Shown here one piece after another: positions 56,735-64,000 of a stretch of 64,000 nt of DNA. The notes below the pieces were generated by a model that searched no databases, was not told where the DNA came from, and worked only from the letters and a program-made list of their open reading frames with translations. Each line of letters starts with the position of its first letter. Position 1 is the stretch's first letter. Position numbers and translations under genes: made by a program. The stretch is taken from assembly GCA_003550305.1 (NCBI GenBank), contig QKYT01000036.1, positions 285,815 to 349,814 on the forward strand. Reading direction: 5' to 3'. The stretch comes from Glomus cerebriforme (lineage: Eukaryota > Glomeromycota > Glomeromycetes > Glomerales > Glomeraceae).

Positions 56735-56989
56735 TTACATAAACAAATAAGCAAAAAAGTAATTATTGAATATGAATATTGCAAAATGGTTGGTGTTATA
56801 AGTTGTATCTAATATTATAACATCATTATATTTGCAATACAAGTCTTTTTGTACAGGTGACATCCATAAAAGAGAGATTAGTTTCCTTAAGACAGGTTTT
56901 AATCGAGGCTTTACTATCCAAAGTGGATCAGAGTCCTTCCATTCTAGTAATTGCTGAAGCATTTGGGAAGCATAATCATTTATGTGCAC
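56735..56989 (-). pseudogene. MULE transposase fragment
   Basis: The minus strand encodes 84 residues including QMLQQLLEWKDSDPLWIVKP, then LISLLWMSPVQKDLYCKYND and VIILDTTYNTNHFAIFIFNN. The LxWMSPxQ...Y..YxDVIILDTTYxTNxF series matches the start of the Mutator-like (MULE) transposase domain, in which the Asp of DTTY is the first catalytic acidic residue. The sequence then runs into an unrelated AYLFM-stop end, so the rest of the catalytic core is missing. A start codon exists but the fragment cannot be an active transposase. Confidence 0.75.
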
Positions 56990-57639
56990 GAATATTGAGT
57001 AATTAAAGTATATATTTTAATGATTCAGGTTATTGTGAGGGTAAATGCCAGTATTATTCTAGATTAAATGAATTTATGTATTTTAAAAATTTTTAGTTAG
57101 CAACCTTAGATCTGAATTTATGAAATAAAAATAACATTATATTAAAAAAAACAATGATTAAAAACAAAAATTAAAACGAATTAATATTGCACTTTCATGT
57201 TTTTTGATACTATACGATGAGGAACAACTGAACAAGATCTATATTTTCTTTTTTTCGTTAATATAAGTTGAACTTGCTTTGATTATTTAAGTATTTGTTA
57301 CAGATGAAGTAAAGGCATTTATGTAAATATAATTTAACATAAGCGTCATTCATTCTAAAAATTTTTTATTTGTGAAATCACCACTATACTGTATATCACT
57401 AAAATTATATTCCAGTTTACTGCTTATCATATTAATGAATTAAACTTAAATTAATAAAGACAATGGTAAGTACTGTAATTTATCATCGAGTTATGGAGTT
57501 CATGTTTGACTTCATAATGCCTTATGATATATACCTGTATGGGATTTGGGATGGGATAGGATGGGATTTTAAATGGGCGGCAAGTATAAATGAGGCTATG
57601 CGTTGTAAGTACATTTTAATTATCCTGTCAAATCTTTGA

Positions 57640-58280
57640 AGGATTGGTAATCTTGCCTCAAATGACAATATCTAGTGAAAAAAGCTCTGGCCGCAATTAA
57701 AAAAATTTAAGACGATTTATTCAAAGAAATAATTTGCATAACTGAAGAAAACAAAACCAGCCAGAAATAAAGATATTGTCCGGAACCTAATGCAATGCAA
57801 AAGTTCATGTAATGTAAGTGGTTTAGATTCTTTTATTACACAAGTACAGTATGTATTAATTAACATTATTGGTTATCTGAAACATAGATGAACTTAGATA
57901 TATTCAAGAAGAAGCAGAAGATGGACGAGGTATTATTCGAACTCTGATTATAAATATATTTATAGCATTGTCACAACAGGTTAGAGTAATTTCTGGAATG
58001 CTTATTATATATTATTTTTCTGATTGATGTAAAGTATCCTTATTGTATCCCATTTTATAGCCATGGATTGTTTCATCCTGTACAGAGAACATTTACTGTA
58101 CAAGCAAATAAACTGAATACCACTTCTTTCTTACTGAAGTCACATTAAATGATTCAACCAAATTGCACAAGAATGTGAAAAGGATTCTGGGGGTGATAGT
58201 AGGTTTATTAAAAGACAAGGCTACCGCCAGTGAAGAACCACACCTAGGGAGCGTCACGCGTAAGAGAAAATCATGAAAAA
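57640..58280 (+). pseudogene. Decayed coding segments, family unknown
   Basis: An exon-like stretch near 57890-57980, bounded by AG and GTTAGA, encodes DELRYIQEEAEDGRGIIRTL then IINIFIALSQQ. Near 58160-58215 another reads IAQECEKDSGGDSRFIKRQG and YRQ followed by a stop. Residue composition is protein-like but frames do not connect cleanly. No family was recognised. Confidence 0.35.
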
Positions 58281-59940
58281 ATAATGTATATTAGTCCGTA
58301 GTAAAATAATTAGCTTAGCAAAGTCCCGTAACTTGTAATTTATTTTTTGTATAGATCACAGTATTCATTGTAACTTATTTTATAGTCTGTAGTATAGATT
58401 TATCCTCAAATTTTCCCGCATGTAATCAACAAAATTTATTAATAATTAGCCATTAGAGGAAGTTAAATGTTAATGATTTTTTCCAAAAATTTAACAATTT
58501 ATCAAAAATTTTATTATTTTATTTAACGAATGTGAAATCTAATAGTATCTGTTATTTGAATAAACAATTGATTAAGAGCTAAAATGAACGATGATAAACT
58601 AAAGTGATGGTGAAGCTTTAGTCGAATGTGATGATTTTTGACGATCAGCATTGTAATACAACCATCCTATAGGCTAGATTATTCTTTCATTTCTTTTGAA
58701 AAATACAAAATACGATCATAATGAATGACAAATTTTTATCAAAATTTTAGATGATAATAAATATCAGAAGGATCTACTGCAGTATCATGTAAGAGACATG
58801 AAGTTTCTACAATTGTTCCTTATCATATGATTAAATTCGATCTATTAACCAAAATGCACAAAAAAAAAAAAAAGAGAGAGAGTAAGAAATACCTTTCATT
58901 AAAAATTTTAATTAAATCTATTGTTTTTTTCCATTCTTCTTTTCATTGGAATTTTAATTCATAACTTTTTCATAGCGATTAGTATAATTTAAAACTATTT
59001 TTATCTAAATAGAATATTAGGCTTTTATGTATTTTCAGTTATTTTATAATAATAATTATATATTATGCGAATGATTACTTACTTCATTATGTAATAAATT
59101 GCACAATAATTTTCTTTGATATAAAAAAAAATCTTATTATTTGCTAGTAAAACTTAAACATTAATTTATGTATCCGAAAAAATACCCATAAAAAATTTAC
59201 GTTAATTCTCTGCCACAAAATTTTTAATTTCGTGTTGATATTAAATCATACTAAATTTATCGAAATTCTTGACATAATAAGATATTTAAAGATGTTAAAT
59301 TTACAAAGATATTGTTTTAATTTTAAAAAAGAAATATCGCTTCAACTGAAAGATTGATAATATTCACTGCAAGTATAAATAAACATTTGATTGATTACTT
59401 TCATTTATTTCTACAAATTCTTTCTGAAATATAATATATACCTTAAATCATGTTATTAATTTATTATTGTAAAAAATAGTTATATTAAGATTATTTTCAC
59501 CCTAATTTATATATGTTACAAGATATATATTTTAATTTTAAAAAAGAAGTATCTTTACTTTTATTGAATGAAAATTATATGATTGGGCATAAAAAATTGA
59601 GAGAAATAAATAATAAAATTAATAGGGAATGATATATTAATTAGCTAAATGTGGCACGATAAGAACACTATAATCCAATTTTTTCGTTTACATAATTATT
59701 CTCTAAAATAAGTACTATGATTTTAAAAATTTATAATACTATATCTTGGCGTATTGATTAAAAATAAAAAAGGTTACACGAATACACAAATACACAAAAT
59801 AATTGGCTGCAGTAATTAAAAATTGATTTTCATACGATATATAAATTTGTATTGTGTATTTTATTATTTTGGTATTGTTACATACAGTACTACCTCCGAT
59901 TCAAACAAAGCTTTTTGACTCTTAAAAATTTTTATAAACA
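58281..59940. other. Intergenic
   Basis: AT-rich spacer. A poly-A run followed by GAGAGAGAG at 58858-58881 is the only ordered feature. TATATAAAT at about 59838-59846 may be the core promoter of the next gene. Confidence 0.5.
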
Positions 59941-61430
59941 ATGTCTTTAAAATTTTTGACAGAATTATCCAGTGATTACAAAAAACTTTTTGAAACAGAA
60001 TTAGGATATGATGTCATTATTTATGCTGGAGAAGAACCAAATGTTAAAGAAATTCATGCTCATTCAAATATTTTATGTATTAGGTCTCAATATTTTCATA
60101 CCGCATTTTCTAGTGAATGGGCTAAGAAAGAGAATGGAAAATTTATTTTGAGAAAACAAAATATTGATCCTTATTTATTCGATATCATTCTTAGGTAATG
60201 TAGTAAAAAAAAAAAAAAGAATTTATGATGAAATTTTTTAAATCATTAATAAATTAACAATATTGTATTTTTAAAATTTTTAGGTTTATTTATTATGGAA
60301 ATATTGAATTAAAGAATTTACAAGGTTCCGATGTATTAAAATTGTTGATAGCAGTGGATGAACTTAATATCCAATCATTGATTTCTCATATTCAAGAATA
60401 TTTGATTAAACATCGAATTGAATTTTTACAACAAAATCCAACTGGAATTCTTGAAACTGTTCATCAACATGAAACCTTTACAGAATTATGGAATTTTTAT
60501 CTTGAAAAAATATGTGAGCAACCTAAAATTTTATTTAATTCTGAAAAATTTATTAATTTAAAAGCTCCATTATTAGAATTATTGTTAAAACGGGATGATT
60601 TAAATATGGACGAAATCGAAATTTGGAATAATTTATTGAAATGGTGTTTNAATCAACAAAATGTGATGAATAACCCTGCTAAATGGAATAAAGAGGATGT
60701 TACAAAGATTGAAAGATCATTACATAGATATATTCCATTAATTCGATTTTATGATATTGAACCTACAGATTTCTTTTACAAGGTTTATTGTTATAAAGAC
60801 ATCTTACCACAAGATTTAATTCATGATCTTTTGGAGTTTCATATTGTTCCTAATAAGAAACATAAAGCTAATATACCACCTTCAAGAAAACCAAATTTAA
60901 AATTTGAACTTGATTCAACATTAATTGAATCAAACCACATTCCTTTTTTTGCTTCATGGATTGATAAAAAAGATTCTTTATACTATAATCAAAAAAATAT
61001 TCCTTATGAATTTAAATTATTATATCGTTCAAGTAGGGATGGGTTTAATGCTGCATCATTTCATAAAAATTGTAACAATAAAGGAGCTACTATTTGGATA
61101 GCAAAACTTCAAAATTCAACACAATTAATTGGAGGTTATAATCCACTTGATTGGAGTGGAAATGATTGGAAACGTACTACTGATAGTTTTTTATTCAATT
61201 TTACTGATAGCAAAAATATTTCTACTACTATTGTAAAATATATTAATGTTATGGGAGCAAATTGGGCTGTTTTTTGTAGAAATGATCGTGGACCACAAAT
61301 GGGAGATTTATGTTGCTATGATTCTAATAAATGGAGTTATTCTGGCAGTGTAGATTATTATCCTAACTTAGGTGTTCCAAAAAGCTTTATAGTAGAAGGT
61401 TATGAAGTATTTCAAGTAATAAAAAAATAA
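59941..61430 (+). CDS. BTB-BACK-TLDc domain protein (paralogue), two exons
   Basis: Exon 1 is 59941-60194 and exon 2 60284-61430, with an 89-nt GTAATG...TTAG intron in phase 2, giving 466 residues. Splicing joins DPYLFDIILR to FIYYGNIEL, restoring the BTB fold. Residues 18-115 are BTB (LGYDVIIYAGEE, AHSNILCIRSQYFHTAFSSE), about 130-210 BACK-like, and about 305-466 TLDc (FASWIDKKD, LLYRSSRDGFNAASFHKNC, IGGYNPLDWSGND, VEGYEVFQVIKK). One ambiguous base at 60650 leaves one residue undefined. Same exon-1 length and intron phase as the gene at 3643-5103, so the two are paralogues despite substantial divergence. Probable adaptor protein; TLDc links to oxidative-stress response are by analogy. Confidence 0.93.
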
Positions 61431-62224
61431 TGTATTTATATAATAAAATTGGTTTAAATAATGAATAATAACAACCCTTATTAATATAGAAAATTACTTT
61501 CAACTTTCAAATATCAGAAGGATTATAAATAGTATTAAATCTTCTGTATATATGTTAATTATTCATAATATTGGATAACAAAAAATTTTTTGGGTTTATA
61601 CATAGTATATTCTTTGATTTTAATTTACTATAATCACAAAAGTACGGTTACAGCTCGACTCATTTTGAATACTAGAAGAAAGAGTAGACAAATTCTGATA
61701 ATCATTACCGTAATTCCGGCCCTGAAAAAATGCGTACAGCTAATAGTAAAATTTTTTTGGTTGGACCTGACCTCTGTATGCATATTTCAAGGTCCTAGTA
61801 TATCCATACAGAGACTTCTAATAAACTCTACGTTGTATTTTGTATTATGCTTGACTTACACAAATCTTCTTTACCTTCACAAATCAATTTTTAAAAATGG
61901 TGATAAAATTAAAGATTTCATTCTGATAAACAGGAAAATTGAAACATATATTACAAATATTTACAAATGGACAGATGAAAATTTATCGCTTATACAGTAA
62001 TAATAATCTAAATATATATTATATATATTAATCTGGATAATGTTAATATTTATCAATCTTCATGATTTGAGAGAAAACATCCATGTACAATTCTCATGAA
62101 TATTTTTAAATTTATAAAAACTTTATAAAAATATAAATTATTTAATTTTTTTTCCCTTTTATTTTGTATGAAAAAAATAATGAATGCTGGTTTTTAGTTT
62201 TTCTGAGAACGTTCCTTTCAGAAC
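61431..62224. other. Intergenic with one unassigned open frame
   Basis: The plus-strand frame 61590-62000 (136 codons) includes KSIFKNGDKIKDFILINRKI near its end, which is somewhat protein-like, but the first part resembles repeat DNA (it contains an ATTCCGGCC box). It is not annotated as a gene. Confidence 0.4.
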
Positions 62225-62445
62225 AGAATCCAATGCATGTAGTACTCAAAGAAGGAAATTTGTAAACCAAAATTTACTTTCTTTATAATTATTCATTAAT
62301 CCCAAAAATTATTTTGGAATTTTTACTTAAAATACAGTATTTTCAAATTTTTTAAAATCATCTGCATCAATAACTTTTTGATAGAAATCTCTTACAAATT
62401 TCTTTAAGAAATTTTCAAAAATTGACAGAGAATGTCATTGTAACT
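62225..62445 (-). pseudogene. Dead N-terminus of a Sel1-repeat family gene
   Basis: The minus strand encodes FENFLKKFVRDFYQKVIDAD then DFKKFENTVF-stop, and after further stops FLGLMNNYKESKFWF. These align in order with the N-terminal region of the gene at 11718-12506 (FLKEFLRNFYQKIIGMDDF, FENTLSEW, LELMQNHKKIKFWF). At least two in-frame stops and a small deletion prove decay. No Sel1 repeats remain downstream, so the copy is truncated. Confidence 0.8.
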
Positions 62446-63087
62446 TAAAATTTTGTAAAAAAAAATTCCTTGTTTGTTTGATATAGAAATACTATTCTAA
62501 ATTAAGTATGACAATGAAATGCTATTTTACATAACTTGAATTTTTTTCTGAAATTATTATGAGTGAAAGTGATCTATGTAAAAAAAAATTTTACCTACGA
62601 AAAATATTTTATTTTTTGAACCAAAATTTAATTAAGTTCGTATAAATTATATTAAAAATTTTAATTTTATTTTAGCTATTTGATTTCTTATTTATTGTAG
62701 TAAAAAAGTCACGTATATAATTTAAAATTAAACCAATTAATTCATAATAAAATGATAAAGTTTAAAATATTTCAACCTCTTAAAATTGAGAGATTACAAG
62801 TTATCAAAATTTAATGATTCTATAATAACTTAAAAAATAACAACCAATAGGATGTTTGTCTTGAATAACTAAAGAAAAATTTCCTTTGGAATAATAGTTG
62901 AAAAGCTTATGCTATGATTGTTATGTTTAAAGCGAACTACTATATACCACGAAATTGGAATGTAAATAATAGGACTAAGTTATGAAAATTTAAAAAATAC
63001 CTAATTGTTCGAAGCGTGAACCCAATTCTGTCTGTCTCACCGCGTAATTACCAATAAAAATGCAGCATGATGCGTCACATGTAGGGT

Positions 63088-63330
63088 TTTGATCTTTAAT
63101 CCGGATTGAAAATAAGGATAAGGATTACAATCTGTATTAAAAATAAAGATAAGGATTACGAACTGGATTAAAAATTTTTAATCCGGATTTTATTAAATAA
63201 CATGTCTGGTTAATAAAGGATACATTTTTAATTACTCATTGTCTAATCCGGATACAATCCGTTTACATCCGTTAATCAAGATCACAATCCCTTTAAATCC
63301 GTTGTACTCGGATCATCCTCGGATGACGGA
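63088..63330. repeat. AATCCGGAT-based inverted/tandem repeat element
   Basis: The left half has two direct units built on TAAGGATAAGGATTAC (near 63113 and 63149) between TTAATCCGGATT boxes at 63100 and 63178. The right half carries the complementary motif (AATCCGGATACAATCCG, TACATCCGTTAATC, AATCCGTTG) from 63243 on. The whole could fold back on itself and is probably a degenerate MITE. Confidence 0.6.
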
Positions 63331-63974
63331 TTGTTTAACTTAATATAATACAGTTTAAACATAGGAAAATTTTCATAAATAATAACGACAATAAATGAAT
63401 AAAAATCATGTATTTTTTTCTAGATTAAGGAAGTATCCTATAAAAATTTTCAGAAAAATGATAACATTTCCGAGTTTTTTCAGAATAAAAACCAGAAAAA
63501 TGATCATTTATCGGAGTTGTTTCCAGAAATTTTTTTATAGGGTATGATTTCTTAACGAGAAATATGTGAATTACAATCAGGCTTGAATTTATTAAGATTT
63601 TCAAAGAACTTGTAATCATATGTATTGGAAGTCTTAAATCCAAATGAATTTAGCAAGATAATTAAATTATGAAACAAATTTACAATTGGATGCAAATTTA
63701 AACGAAAATTTTGTGATTAAAAAAAATGAAAATAATTCCCAATAATTTAAAAGTTCAATTAATTATATTAAAGGTGAAATTGTAAAGGAAATAATTATTT
63801 TGATTCTACACGTACTTAATAATTATAACATATTAGCACAAAAAAATTGTATCAAATTATTATTCTCACCTATTTAGAATATTTTATTAATAATAAAAGA
63901 ACAAAGCAATTTATTGACAATTTTTTTTTAAAAAATAAATTGTTTTTTATTAATTAAACTAGACTCATAATTGT

Positions 63975-63997
63975 ATGGCCGGCCCCTGGCCGGCCAT
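63975..63997. repeat. GC-only palindrome ATGGCCGGCC-CCT-GGCCGGCCAT
   Basis: Perfect 10-bp inverted repeat with a 3-base loop, made of two GGCCGGCC octamers, in a region otherwise nearly all A/T. It may be the terminal repeat of an element that continues past the window. Confidence 0.8.
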
Positions 63998-64000
63998 TTA

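Larger units (their letters stand above)
62446..64000. other. Intergenic to window end
   Basis: No gene was recognised; the minus-strand open frame at 63425-63643 is unassigned. Repeats at 63088-63330 and 63975-63997 are listed separately. Confidence 0.5.

Noticed and set aside
61590..62000. 136-codon plus-strand open frame
   Set aside because: The first half overlaps a dispersed ATTCCGGCC repeat box and reads as low-complexity hydrophobic sequence; not enough to call a gene.
1..64000. tRNA and rRNA genes
   Set aside because: No GGTTCRANYCC B-box with matching A-box was found on either strand by reading; a covariance-model scan would be needed to exclude diverged genes.

Overview
The window looks like AT-rich nuclear DNA (roughly three quarters A+T) of an early-diverging filamentous fungus. 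The best guess is an arbuscular mycorrhizal fungus of the Rhizophagus/Glomeromycotina type. This is inferred from: short GT-AG introns (50-130 nt); Sel1-repeat proteins of the kind expanded in that group; BTB-TLDc, BTB and F-box genes; a chromatin-type SET protein; and long gene-poor stretches full of degenerate non-autonomous transposons. No bacterial operon, CRISPR array, tRNA or rRNA gene was seen. Two assembly gaps (28748-29482, 43329-44005) and a few scattered N interrupt the sequence.

Layout. 1-320: tail of a Sel1-repeat gene. 2438-2758: a small spliced secreted peptide. 3643-5103 (-): a two-exon BTB-BACK-TLDc gene. 6880-10368: decayed coding DNA and small inverted-repeat elements. 10369-12506 (-): a Sel1-repeat gene broken into two reading frames. 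15000-17258 (-): an intact TPR-SET protein. 17.3-28.7 kb: gene-poor, with several unrecognised decayed coding stretches. 29484-31620: a four-exon phosphoserine phosphatase carrying an SPX-type phosphate-sensing region at its N terminus, running into the first gap. 32181-32507: a dead PIF1-like helicase. 33585-35515: a tandem pair of BTB genes. 36711-38961: a ten-exon SUV39/DIM-5-like histone methyltransferase. 39-46.7 kb: an extremely AT-rich repeat zone holding a 20-bp minisatellite and nested MITEs, including a hAT-like one with an 8-bp target duplication. 46715-48214: an F-box protein. 48.4-52 kb: more copies of the same MITEs. 52569-55824: a convergent pair of secreted acid-phosphatase-like phosphoesterases. 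56.1-58.3 kb: a small TIR element, a MULE transposase fragment and decayed coding DNA. 59941-61430: a second BTB-BACK-TLDc gene with the same intron position. 62225-62445 (-): a dead Sel1-family N-terminus.

How the genes relate. Three genes touch phosphate biology: the SPX-ACT-ACT-SerB fusion and the two secreted phosphoesterases. The hexamer CACGTG, the core bound by Pho4-type bHLH factors in yeast, is much commoner in the window than composition predicts, although many copies lie inside repeats. The two SET proteins, BTB/F-box proteins and Sel1 proteins are regulatory or adaptor types with no visible shared pathway. The strongest candidate for a new biological arrangement is the apparent fusion of an inositol-pyrophosphate/phosphate sensor (SPX) to the last enzyme of serine biosynthesis.
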